Below are positions 28,963 to 36,963 of a stretch of DNA of 64,000 nt, piece by piece. The notes under the pieces were generated by a model. It did not search any database. It was given only the letters and a program-made list of their open reading frames with translations, and was not told where the DNA came from. The position numbers and the translations under genes are program-made. The stretch is from Jeotgalibacillus sp. ET6. Its GTDB lineage: Bacteria > Bacillota > Bacilli > Bacillales > Jeotgalibacillaceae. Numbering within the stretch: the first letter of the stretch is position 1; every line of letters starts with the position of its first letter. The stretch spans positions 372,001-436,000 of the forward strand of contig NZ_JARUIU010000001.1 in the NCBI RefSeq assembly GCF_029667115.1, given 5' to 3'.

Positions 28963-30362
28963 GATGTAACCTCCAGTAGCGAGCGGGCTTTGTTTAAGGT
29001 TTCCTCATATTCCATTTCAGGAACCGAATCATACACGACACCTGCTCCCGCCTGTACGTAGGCGATCTTTTCTTTAATCACCATAGTCCGGATGGCAAGA
29101 GCAAAATCAAGATTGCCGTCAAACCCGACATACCCGACAGCTCCTGCATAAACACCTCGTTTAGCCGGTTCATATTCATTTATCAGCTGCATGGCTCTGA
29201 TTTTCGGGGCTCCCGAGACAGTCCCCGCAGGCAATGTTGAAACAAGCGCTTCAAGCCCGGTCATGCTTTCGGTCAATTGCCCTTTAACCTCTGACACAAT
29301 GTGCATCACATGCTGATATTTTTCAATCGTCATATATTTTGTCAGTTGAACGGTTCCGATTTTGCATACCTTGCCAAGATCATTACGCCCAAGATCGACC
29401 AGCATCCGGTGCTCAGCCAGCTCTTTTTCATCACTCAGCAGATCTTTTTCAAGAAGCTGATCTTCCTGTTTTGATTTTCCTCTTTTCCGGGTCCCGGCAA
29501 TCGGGTTGGTTGTAACGTCTCTGCCAGCTACCTTTATTAAGCTTTCCGGTGAAGCCCCTAGCACTGTATAATCTTCAAACTCTATAAAAAACATATAAGG
29601 AGAAGGATTATCCTGCCTCAGTTTACGATAAAAAGAAAAAGCAGAACCGGTAAATTCAGCACTTAGCCTTTGTGATAAGACGATCTGGAAAATATCTCCT
29701 TCTTTAATATGCTCTTTTGCGCTTTGAACCGCATCCATATACTTCTGCTTCTCAACATTAGACTGATACGTCAGGATCGAGAGCGGATCGAGTCCGGTCT
29801 GGACATTATGATAATCTGTCAGCTGTGCTGCAATCGTATCAAGCTTGTCATCAAGCTGTTCTTCCGTAAAGTGATTCTGAGGATTTAAAACCGTAATCGT
29901 TACCTCATAGCGCTTATGATCATACATAATCATGGTGTCATACAACATTAAATGAATATCCGGCATCTGCAATTCATCGCTTGGCATACTGCCGATATCC
30001 TCATACATCCTGATGGCATCGTAGCCAATATAGCCAATCGCACCGCCTGCAAACGGATGATTGTCTGGAGGAATAATTTGCTGATTTTTTAAATATTGCT
30101 CTATTATTTGAAGAGGTTTTCCGGTTTTCGTTTCAATACTGTCTGCTAAATAATCGTGAATGACCGCTTGGTTATCTTTTCCGATGATTTCAGCATACGG
30201 ATTAACGGCTATAAACGAATATCTGCCCGTTTCTTCATGCTTTAACGAACTCTCGAGCAGGCATTTCTTCTTTCCTTTCACACTTTGAAAGATCGTGATG
30301 GGGGTTAAGGAATCCCCGTTTACTACTTTTCTTCTGACTCTGCTCATCTCTTCTTTTCTCAA
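28959..30362 (-). CDS. trpE: Anthranilate synthase component I
   Basis: About 467 residues. GDIFQIVLSQRL, the chorismate-binding block NPIAGTRKRG, AEHRMLVDLGRNDLG and LPAGTVSGAPKIRAM are intact, and YAGAVGYVGFDGN follows. It makes anthranilate from chorismate. I favour the TTG at 30362, six bases after AGAGGTGG; an ATG five codons downstream is possible. Expression is under the two T-boxes directly upstream. Confidence 0.95.
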   Translation of the reverse strand: MRKEEMSRVRRKVVNGDSLTPITIFQSVKGKKKCLLESSLKHEETGRYSFIAVNPYAEIIGKDNQAVIHDYLADSIETKTGKPLQIIEQYLKNQQIIPPDNHPFAGGAIGYIGYDAIRMYEDIGSMPSDELQMPDIHLMLYDTMIMYDHKRYEVTITVLNPQNHFTEEQLDDKLDTIAAQLTDYHNVQTGLDPLSILTYQSNVEKQKYMDAVQSAKEHIKEGDIFQIVLSQRLSAEFTGSAFSFYRKLRQDNPSPYMFFIEFEDYTVLGASPESLIKVAGRDVTTNPIAGTRKRGKSKQEDQLLEKDLLSDEKELAEHRMLVDLGRNDLGKVCKIGTVQLTKYMTIEKYQHVMHIVSEVKGQLTESMTGLEALVSTLPAGTVSGAPKIRAMQLINEYEPAKRGVYAGAVGYVGFDGNLDFALAIRTMVIKEKIAYVQAGAGVVYDSVPEMEYEETLNKARSLLEVTS

Positions 30363-30390
30363 CTTTTCCACCTCTTAACTTAGAATAAAT

Positions 30391-30625
30391 AAAAAACTCC
30401 GCGCAGAAAAGTCTGCACGGAGGACGGGAACTACCCGCGGTACCACCTCACGTTAGAGCAGAAATCCGCTCTCACTTAAGCACCTTTTAACGGGGATGAA
30501 CCGTCTGTTTTTACTTTTCTTCAAAACAGCTCTCCTGGACCCATTCACACAATCCGCTCTCCTGCTTCCACCAGCCGCAGGCTCTCTTAGTCAGCCACTA
30601 TTGTGCTACTTTTTCCAATCACTGA
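30391..30625 (-). promoter_or_regulatory. Second (gene-proximal) tryptophan T-box leader with terminator
   Basis: On the - strand it has a Stem I region with specifier GAA-UGG (UGG at 30541-30543), the T-box antiterminator motif AGGTGGTACCGCGG (30435-30448), and a terminator CTCCGTGCAGAC/TCTGCGCGGAG (30396-30422) followed by six T. Uncharged tRNA-Trp should stabilise the antiterminator and allow trpE transcription. Confidence 0.92.
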
Positions 30626-30646
30626 AGTCACATATTCTTGTAATAA

Positions 30647-30926
30647 AAAACGGGCCTCCCCGTCCTGTAAAAAAGGACGGGAAGACCCGTGATACCACCT
30701 TTGTTGATTTCAATAGAAACCCACTCATTGCAGGAAGCAACTCTTTCGCTCTCCTGCCACTGCTATCGGTTGTGAACCGTCTGTGCCTACCTCCAAATGG
30801 TTTCAGCCAGATACTCCAAAGTCCATTCCCATAAATTCTTTTACTGGTTTGCACCACCCACCAGCTCTCTTAAAAAAGAGGATTATGGTACTTCTCTTCT
30901 TCATCGCGTTAAAATATTTTGATTGT
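30647..30926 (-). promoter_or_regulatory. First (promoter-proximal) tryptophan T-box leader with terminator
   Basis: An independent T-box: AGAGAGCTGGTGG start, GGTGCAAACCAG element, specifier GAA-UGG (UGG at 30823-30825), T-box motif AAGGTGGTATCACGG (30688-30702) and terminator CGGGTCTTCCCGTCC/GGACGGGGAGGCCCG followed by six T. Both leaders share ACAGACGGTTCA downstream of Stem I. The two act in series. Confidence 0.92.
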
Positions 30927-30931
30927 TTATT

Positions 30932-30960
30932 ATATTAGTACGAACCAAATTAAATGTCAA
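30932..30960 (-). promoter_or_regulatory. SigA promoter of the trp operon
   Basis: TTGACA (30955-30960) and TAATAT (30932-30937) lie 17 bases apart on the - strand, with an overlapping TATAAT three bases further. The expected start is near 30925, immediately before the first T-box. Confidence 0.8.
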
Positions 30961-30976
30961 CCATCAACCTGCCATT

Positions 30977-31705
30977 TTAACGTAACGCGTTTGTTTTCTT
31001 TTTTAACAGCCCTTTTCCTATCAAAAAAGTTAGAAAGAAAAAGATCAGGGCGACTGCTTCCAGCTGTAAAATGTACACCCATCCTTCACCGAATAGTGAA
31101 AGAGCCGTATCCGAAACAGGCGGTCCAGCCAGAAAAAAATAATTTGCATCCAGCAGGCTGTTTACAAAACCAATAGGAATCGCTACCGCATTTAAAGCGA
31201 GAAAGGCGATAAACATCGACCGGACAGGCAGTTTTGTATGATCTCTGTAAAGCAGATAAATGGCCGTAACGGGAATCGCAATATGCTGGAAGAAAAATTT
31301 CCAATAGAAGTAATGTGGAAACCCATATACCAAGTCCGGTGTTAATAACGCAAAAACCGGCGGGAAAAATGCAACATAAAAGAAGAAATAAAAAATATAG
31401 GTGCTTTTCCTGAATAATAAATACATTCCAAAAAACGTACTGAAGGAACATAACTGAATCGGAATAAAATATCTCGCATCCCAAATTCCGACAGAAAGGG
31501 ACCAAATCTGATAGGTTAATTCCGATAAAAGCAGGATGGCTGTCAAGCTCCAAACGATCACTTTATGGTTTTTCTGCGTTAGGTTTTTGCTGAACAGCTG
31601 GACCGAAGCAATAAAAATCAGCCCGAATATGAAAAGCATGGCAATATGACTAAAAGAGAAAAGAGTAAATGGATTATAATCCGTTGGTGAAAACACGATC
31701 CCCAC
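30977..31705 (-). CDS. YwaF/TIGR02206 family integral membrane protein
   Basis: 242 residues and about seven hydrophobic segments, with YFIPIQLCSFSTFFGMYL, HYFYWKFFFQHIAIPVTAIYL and NYFFLAGPP, typical of YwaF-type proteins (TIGR02206). Function unknown. It is 23 bases downstream of dapF and probably co-transcribed with it. No terminator is obvious before the trp promoter. Confidence 0.75.
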   Translation of the reverse strand: MGIVFSPTDYNPFTLFSFSHIAMLFIFGLIFIASVQLFSKNLTQKNHKVIVWSLTAILLLSELTYQIWSLSVGIWDARYFIPIQLCSFSTFFGMYLLFRKSTYIFYFFFYVAFFPPVFALLTPDLVYGFPHYFYWKFFFQHIAIPVTAIYLLYRDHTKLPVRSMFIAFLALNAVAIPIGFVNSLLDANYFFLAGPPVSDTALSLFGEGWVYILQLEAVALIFFFLTFLIGKGLLKKKTNALR

Positions 31706-31728
31706 TCCTTCCCCTCCGTTTTTTTGGT

Positions 31729-32721
31729 TTATTTATTTAAGCCTGGCAAATGCCCTGTTACGAATTCCCTTGAAGCCTCTGCCATTCTTTGATAGATCAG
31801 TTCCTCTCCAGTGCTTTTTACATGCTGAACTGCAGGAATGATCTCGTTATCACTGAACTCAAGTGTATATTCATCCGTGAACGTCGCATTTCCAATTAAA
31901 TCAATATGGTGAAACAGATCCTCTTTTTTATGAATGACGCATTTTACACGGCCCCCATCATTGTAGACATCAATGGGAATACCTGCTTCTCCCTGTTCCA
32001 GCATAACCTGAATCAAACTTGAAGAAGACATTGCTGTTCCGCAGGCGTTCGTAAATCCAACCCCTCTTTCATAGGTGCGCACAAAAATTTGATTGGGTTC
32101 AAGTGGTACTACAAAGCTTACATTAACCCCGTCTGTAAACCACTGATTAGGAGAATTTAATGATTGAGCCAGCTCCTGCTGCAGCCCGCTGAGCAGTTCT
32201 TCTTCTGTAACCTGCGTAATCAAGTGAGGGTTTGGTACGGCTAAAGCCGAAAAACGGAGTGTCTCATGCCACTCGGGTACAACTTGATTAAATAATGTTT
32301 CCTGATCAAGCTGAAGGGGAAGTGAATCAAGATGAATGAGGATAGGAGAGATCTCAACCGCATAGGTAGGGATATCCTCGTAAAGAGATTCAACCTTTTC
32401 CACTGTCAGGTCAGCCTTCATCGTTTCCACTTTAAACTTCTGCACTCCGTCCCGTTCAGCGATATATCGCGCAGCGCAGCGCAGTCCGTTACCGCACATG
32501 GATGCTTCAGAGCCATCTGAGTTAAATACACGCATTTTCGCCTGTGCAGTGTCGCTTTCTGTTATGTAAAGGATCCCATCCCCTCCAATGGAATTGCTGC
32601 GGTCGCATAAATGAACCGCCAGAGAAGCACGCTGATCATCATTTAACACTAGACGTTCCTGTTCATCTATAATAATAAAATCATTTTTTGATCCATGACT
32701 TTTGATCACTGAAATTTTCAT
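31729..32721 (-). CDS. dapF: Diaminopimelate epimerase, C-terminally extended
   Basis: 330 residues with the two catalytic cysteines in their motifs: Cys76 in SEASMCGNGLR and Cys227 in TNACGTAMSS. GGDGILY and NPH are also conserved. DapF interconverts LL- and meso-diaminopimelate for lysine and peptidoglycan. Typical DapF has about 275-285 residues; the additional ~40 here form a C-terminal tail (NEIIPAVQHVKSTGEELIYQRM). The second motif ends GTAMSS rather than the usual GTGA, so a related racemase activity is possible. Start at the ATG with AGAGG upstream; 32 codons upstream are open without a site. Confidence 0.75.
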   Translation of the reverse strand: MKISVIKSHGSKNDFIIIDEQERLVLNDDQRASLAVHLCDRSNSIGGDGILYITESDTAQAKMRVFNSDGSEASMCGNGLRCAARYIAERDGVQKFKVETMKADLTVEKVESLYEDIPTYAVEISPILIHLDSLPLQLDQETLFNQVVPEWHETLRFSALAVPNPHLITQVTEEELLSGLQQELAQSLNSPNQWFTDGVNVSFVVPLEPNQIFVRTYERGVGFTNACGTAMSSSSLIQVMLEQGEAGIPIDVYNDGGRVKCVIHKKEDLFHHIDLIGNATFTDEYTLEFSDNEIIPAVQHVKSTGEELIYQRMAEASREFVTGHLPGLNK

Positions 32722-32831
32722 CCTGTTTCCTCTCGCTTTCGTAGTTTGATATAAGGTTGCCATATTCTCATTTTTTTCGCAAGATTGATATACTGCTACT
32801 AAAGAAGCCAATGACAAATTGAGGTGAGGAC

Positions 32832-33107
32832 ATGTTTGAAGAATTTAAATTTTATTTTGATATTCACAAGGTAGAAAAAATAGAAAGCGACCGTTACTTA
32901 ATATACGTAAAAACCAGAATATTGGATCACGAAAAGATGGATTATTTTGAAGGCGTCATTCGGGTGGAGCTGAATCACATAGGCATTTATCCGAAGCCAG
33001 GAGACATTGCAGCAGCGGTAGCCCATAAAAATCTAAGAGGAAAATTAGGATCCGAATTAAAACGGTATATAAAGCCTCAAAAAAGATTTTTATATGAACT
33101 GGCTTGA
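32832..33107 (+). CDS. Hypothetical protein, 91 residues
   Basis: I do not recognise the family. It starts MFEEFKFYFDIHKVEKIESD and alternates charged and aromatic residues in a beta-rich pattern, with a basic C terminus (NLRGKLGSELKRYIKPQKR). GAGGTGAGG precedes the ATG closely. Divergent from dapF with a 110-base gap, so both promoters lie there. Ends in a strong terminator. Confidence 0.6.
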   Translation: MFEEFKFYFDIHKVEKIESDRYLIYVKTRILDHEKMDYFEGVIRVELNHIGIYPKPGDIAAAVAHKNLRGKLGSELKRYIKPQKRFLYELA

Positions 33108-33135
33108 ATCTTTTAAGAGCAGAATAAAAAATTTA

Positions 33136-33179
33136 AAAAGCCGCCGGCGAGTCCTTAAACGGACCTGCCGGCGGCTTTT
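33136..33179. terminator. Bidirectional terminator
   Basis: Long stem AAAAGCCGCCGGC/GCCGGCGGCTTTT continued by GTCC/GGAC, between convergent genes. Confidence 0.85.
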
Positions 33180-33195
33180 CGCTCTTAACGAACGT

Positions 33196-34485
33196 TTATA
33201 TAAACGGAAGATAATGAAGAACAAAATAAAGCAGGAATAATGCCGCAATACTGTATAGCGGAATGGATACTTCCTTCGCTCTTCCCATGATGAATTTCAT
33301 AAATGGATATAATATAAATCCAATGGCAATGCCGTCTGCAATACTGAAAGTAAATGGAATCATGACAATCAGCATAATTGCAGGGATAGATTCAGTAAAG
33401 TCCTCCATATTCATATGACGCATATGCTGAATCATTAAGATGCCAATAATCATTAAGATCGGTGCGACAGCATGATCCGGTATATACCCCATATAAGGAA
33501 TGAACAAAGTTGAGGCAAGAAATAATACACCGATCGTTAAAGAAGTCAGGCCGGTTCTTCCTCCTGCTGCCATGGCAGCTGTAGACTCTACAGTGGAAAC
33601 CGTCGGGCTGGTGCCTAAGAAACCTGAACTAAAAGCGGATAACGCATTTGCCTTCAAAGCCGGGCTGTACGTCTCAGGTCTTTTAATGAAACTGGCGTGG
33701 CCATGTATCAAGCCGATGTTTTCAAAAACCAGCACCATGGTCAGTGAAAAAATACCGACCCAAAAAGGAATTTCAAGCCATCTTTCAAATGATAATTCAA
33801 ACCAGATCAGTGAATCCCACGATACGGAACCACTCGCATTCGATGGCTTGATTCCCATTATAAATGAAAGGACTGTACCAAATAAAATAGTCCATAAAAA
33901 ATGACCCGGAACATTTTTCACAAAAAGAATGAATGCCACAAGCAGCGTCAAAATGGTCGCGAGTGCTGCAGGCTGAGCAAAATCCCCTATGGCAATCAAT
34001 GAATTTTCGCCCTGAACCACAAGACCGCCTTTTTCGAGACCGATCAGCAGAAGAAAAAAGCCCAACCCAACGGTGATCGCATCTTTTAACGATTGAGGAA
34101 TGGCGTCATTTAAAATGCCCGACAGCCTTGTAAAAGCCACAATAATAAATAATACTCCTGACATCGCCACAATGCCGAGTGCTTCCTGCCAGGTAAAGCC
34201 CATCGCCTGAACCAGCGTGTACGTGAACATAGCGTTGATGCCCATGCCTGGAACCAGTATAATGGGAGCATTTCCGATAAAGGCCATTAAAAAACAGCCT
34301 AAAGCACACGTCATAATCGTTGCTATGACAGCACCCTCAAACGGCATTCCCGATTGCGATAAAATTAATGCATTGACCGCGATAATGTACACGATCGTAA
34401 AAAATCCTACTACCCCAGCCATCACTTCCTGTTTAAAAGAAGTCTGATGAGTGGTTAAACCAAAAAAATCTCCTATCACTTTCAT
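33196..34485 (-). CDS. NCS2-family purine permease (PbuG/PbuO type)
   Basis: 429 residues and about 12-14 membrane segments. The family markers are GVVGFFTIVYIIAVN, VPGMGINAMFTYTLV, GTSPTVSTVESTAAMAAGGRTGLTS and a C-terminal ILMIQHMRHMN. AzgA-type NCS2 proteins import adenine, guanine or hypoxanthine with protons. No purine riboswitch is visible in its leader, unlike B. subtilis pbuG, so which purine it takes is open. The ribosome site is weak. Confidence 0.88.
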   Translation of the reverse strand: MKVIGDFFGLTTHQTSFKQEVMAGVVGFFTIVYIIAVNALILSQSGMPFEGAVIATIMTCALGCFLMAFIGNAPIILVPGMGINAMFTYTLVQAMGFTWQEALGIVAMSGVLFIIVAFTRLSGILNDAIPQSLKDAITVGLGFFLLLIGLEKGGLVVQGENSLIAIGDFAQPAALATILTLLVAFILFVKNVPGHFLWTILFGTVLSFIMGIKPSNASGSVSWDSLIWFELSFERWLEIPFWVGIFSLTMVLVFENIGLIHGHASFIKRPETYSPALKANALSAFSSGFLGTSPTVSTVESTAAMAAGGRTGLTSLTIGVLFLASTLFIPYMGYIPDHAVAPILMIIGILMIQHMRHMNMEDFTESIPAIMLIVMIPFTFSIADGIAIGFILYPFMKFIMGRAKEVSIPLYSIAALFLLYFVLHYLPFI

Positions 34486-34557
34486 ATAATTGCCTGCCTT
34501 TGCAAGCGCCCTCTCCCTACCCGCTCAACCTCATTACAAGGCCAGCCACAAACTGTT

Positions 34558-34586
34558 ATTATACTGCCCGCAAAAGAAATTGTCAT
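34558..34586 (-). promoter_or_regulatory. Promoter of the purine permease
   Basis: ATGACA (34581-34586) and TATAAT (34558-34563) on the - strand, spacer 17. A 34608-34644 inverted repeat (AAAGAGG..CCTCTTT) with T-rich tail just upstream may stop transcripts arriving from the IS element. Confidence 0.7.
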
Positions 34587-34644
34587 TACTTTTTTAAGCT
34601 GAAACAAAATAAAGAGGCTGGACAAAAAATTGTCTCAACCTCTT

Positions 34645-34678
34645 TGACCGGTTCGCTGCGCTTCAGGCGGACGCTTTC
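34645..34678. repeat. Left fragment of a palindromic intergenic repeat split by the IS element
   Basis: GGTTCGCTGCGCTTCAGG and CGGACGCTTTC form the start of a GC-rich intergenic repeat type common in Bacillus-group genomes. Its continuation begins at 36275 on the other side of the IS, where TTTCCGCAGGGACGG follows. Confidence 0.6.
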
Positions 34679-34821
34679 TTACCTCCAGTCAAGCTTTTTT
34701 CAAAAATATATTCTAAACCGGTGATCGTGAAAGTGATTAGCTTAAAAATGTATACATCAAATAAACCTGCCACTTTCATTTTTTTGACAGGGGCCGGTGT
34801 GCTATACTAAGAACTATCCTG

Positions 34822-36039
34822 TTACGACACTTTGGCCGGTTCGTATTGATACAGGAGTCCGTGTTGAATAAGGTGGAAGGAAACTCTTATAAACTTATTC
34901 ATACACGCAATGACCGCAACCTTATGGACCTTTCCATTGGGTTGCTTTTTTAATCGATCATAATGATCGACCAGTGTATTTTGTGTTTTTTTCCGCAAGG
35001 AAATCATGGACATCACCATAAAATAGAGAATCTTTCGCAGCCTTCTATTCCCTCTCTTATTGAGGGTATCCGGCTTCTCATGCTTACCTGACTGAGAGCG
35101 GTGGATATCGATTCCTGCATACGCATTGATTTGTTTTGCTTTCTGAAAGCGGCTGATATCACCCAACTCACCAATAATCCGAACGGCCGTGTTTTCACCT
35201 ACTCCCGGAAAGGAGAGGAACACCTGGTACTCTACTCGATCTTTCGACAGCTCGACCATCTGCTGAATGACTTCTTTCTTTTGAACCTGCAGTTCTAAGA
35301 TCCTTCTGGCATAGTTCTTGATGTGTTGACAGCGTACATCTCCCGATGTAATAGACGGGTAAGAGCCCTTACTGGCTTTAAGGAGGGTGATCACCTTTTC
35401 ATCTACTTGCTGAACCGACATATTCTTCCGTGTGGCCTGTCTTACCCGACGACGAAGCTCCTCCTCGGATAGGCCGTCTAAACAGTCAGGATGCGGAAAG
35501 AATTGTACGAGATTTAAAAAGAGGTCAGAGCTTCTGGAGAATGATTGTTCCAGTAATGAAAAACTTAACTGCAGAGAGCCATGCAAGCGGTTACTGTTCT
35601 GCGTAATCTCTTTGTCGATCTCTTCATAGTAGCGCCCAAGAGAACGCATTTGGGCATAATAGTCTTCTTGAACGTACGTTTTTGGGCGGTTCATTCTATA
35701 ATGGGACTTCGCCAGTTCGTGAGCGTCACTGATATCCGTTTTATGTCTTCGCATAGAAGCCATTTGAAGCTTAGCCTCTAAGGGATTGAGCTTACAGTAA
35801 GGGTACCCTTGTGCCTTCAGGAATTCCTCCAGTCCGTTTGAATAAACCCCTGTCGCTTCAAATACGATTTCCGGAAACTGCCCATCGTGTTCCGTTACCT
35901 CCTCAATCTTTTTCTTTAACCAACCAAAACCACCTTGAGTATGTTTCAGTTCCCCCTCAAACACACATTGTTGAAACCGATCGTACATCACCATTGCGCT
36001 TGTTCCCATACTGACATCAAAAGCAATCACGTGTTGCAT
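34822..36039 (-). CDS. IS110-family transposase
   Basis: 405 residues. The N-terminal DEDD (RuvC-like) domain has Asp8 in IAFDVSMG, a Glu in IVFEATGVY and the Asp pair in RHKTDISDAHELA. The C-terminal transposase_20 domain has the helix-hairpin-helix VFLSFPGVGENTAVRIIGELGD, then GIDIHRSQSGK and KRGNRRLRKILY. AGGAGG lies directly upstream of the ATG. The frame is intact, so the element could be active. IS110 relatives use a structured bridge RNA from their flanking non-coding DNA; here that would be 36040-36274 or 34679-34821. Confidence 0.92.
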   Translation of the reverse strand: MQHVIAFDVSMGTSAMVMYDRFQQCVFEGELKHTQGGFGWLKKKIEEVTEHDGQFPEIVFEATGVYSNGLEEFLKAQGYPYCKLNPLEAKLQMASMRRHKTDISDAHELAKSHYRMNRPKTYVQEDYYAQMRSLGRYYEEIDKEITQNSNRLHGSLQLSFSLLEQSFSRSSDLFLNLVQFFPHPDCLDGLSEEELRRRVRQATRKNMSVQQVDEKVITLLKASKGSYPSITSGDVRCQHIKNYARRILELQVQKKEVIQQMVELSKDRVEYQVFLSFPGVGENTAVRIIGELGDISRFQKAKQINAYAGIDIHRSQSGKHEKPDTLNKRGNRRLRKILYFMVMSMISLRKKTQNTLVDHYDRLKKQPNGKVHKVAVIACMNKFIRVSFHLIQHGLLYQYEPAKVS

Positions 36040-36220
36040 GTAGATCCTCCTCGTTCTTTTCTATAGAAGCCCATCACAGTGCCTTATTGATTCCACTTTC
36101 TTTTACACGGTCTCGAGGATCCAACATACTAAGCTGATTCGCATAAGGGTGTGAAGGGAGTCGGTTTCCTCATTCGGATTCTAAGATCCAAGCGTCCGCG
36201 CGACTTCTCTTCACTTCTAC

Positions 36221-36263
36221 AAAAAAATAGTAGCACAAACCATGGCCTTGGTTTGTGCTACTA
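36221..36263 (-). terminator. Perfect terminator hairpin at the upstream end of the IS
   Basis: A 15-bp perfect stem (36228-36242 with 36249-36263, TAGTAGCACAAACCA arms) is followed on the - strand by seven T. It faces transcription entering the transposase gene from outside. Confidence 0.75.
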
Positions 36264-36274
36264 ATGTTAGTATG

Positions 36275-36385
36275 TTTCCGCAGGGACGGCGCTGAGCTCT
36301 CCAGGCCCTTGCCCTGGGTAGTCTCAGCTTGCCGTCATATCCTGCAGGAGTCGCCACCTTCCGCTCCGCTCACCTCATACTGTTA
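36275..36385. repeat. Right portion of a palindromic intergenic repeat
   Basis: GCAGGGACGGC-GCTGAG-CTCT-CCAGG pairs with CCTGGG-TAGT-CTCAGC-TT-GCCGTC-ATATCCTGC, a nested cruciform, followed by GGAGTCGCCACCTTCCGCTCC. This motif class is a recurrent non-coding repeat in Bacillus-group genomes. It fills most of the gap between the IS and ribH; the rest (36386-36480) shows nothing distinct. Confidence 0.65.
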
Positions 36386-36480
36386 ATAGATAATGCTCAT
36401 TTTCACCTTTTTTCAGGTATGGGAATCGACCTCTTTTTAGTATAAAACTAAATGATTGACCAAATGATCACGTGAAAAAT

Positions 36481-36951
36481 TTAAACGTCCATGCTTTTAA
36501 AGAGGCTCGCCATTTCAATTGCTGCAGTTGCTGCTTCCCAGCCTTTATTCCCGGCCTTCGTTCCTGCGCGTTCAATCGCCTGCTCGATTGTATCTGTTGT
36601 AAGTACGCCGAATATAACCGGAAGTCCTTCATTAAGGGCAATATTGGCTACACCTTTTGCCACTTCTCCGCTGACGTATTCAAAATGAGGGGTTGCGCCG
36701 CGAATAACTGTGCCAAGCGTGATCACTGCATCATACTTGCCTGACTTCGCTAATTTCTGAGCAGCAACAGGAATTTCAAAAACACCCGGCACCCATGCAA
36801 CTGAAACGTCTTCTTCTTTCACTCCGTGACGGCGAAGCGCATCCTCTGCTCCTCCAAGCAATTTGCTTGTGATAAATTCGTTGAAGCGGCCTACTACGAT
36901 TGCCACTTTGAGATCTGTTCCGATTAAATGTCCTTCATAAACGTTTTTCAT
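36481..36951 (-). CDS. ribH: 6,7-dimethyl-8-ribityllumazine synthase
   Basis: 156 residues. [49 protein letters not shown] (active site with catalytic His) and FGVLTTDT are all present, the last with [19 protein letters not shown]. It condenses the ribityl pyrimidine with butanone phosphate and assembles as a 60-mer capsid in Bacillus with riboflavin synthase inside. Last gene of the rib operon, 12 bases after ribBA. Confidence 0.97.
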   Translation of the reverse strand: MKNVYEGHLIGTDLKVAIVVGRFNEFITSKLLGGAEDALRRHGVKEEDVSVAWVPGVFEIPVAAQKLAKSGKYDAVITLGTVIRGATPHFEYVSGEVAKGVANIALNEGLPVIFGVLTTDTIEQAIERAGTKAGNKGWEAATAAIEMASLFKSMDV

Positions 36952-36963
36952 GAATGATTCCTC

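Larger units (their letters stand above)
34679..36274 (-). mobile_element. IS110-family insertion sequence
   Basis: The element includes the transposase gene and about 240 bases of upstream DNA. Boundaries are inferred from the split repeat: GGACGCTTTC ends at 34678 and TTTCCGCAGG resumes at 36275, so TTTC is present at both junctions. No terminal inverted repeats are evident, as is usual for IS110. The sequence appears complete. Confidence 0.7.

Noticed and set aside
30496-30857. ORFs on both strands in the trp leader
   Set aside because: They fall wholly within the two T-box RNAs, whose structure explains the sequence.
31086-31553. 155-residue - strand ORF in another frame of the YwaF-like gene
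   Set aside because: Shadow frame; the 242-residue frame has a clear membrane-protein pattern and family match.
34486-34620. Purine riboswitch before the NCS2 permease
   Set aside because: The conserved loops of the guanine/adenine aptamer are not present between the promoter and the start codon.
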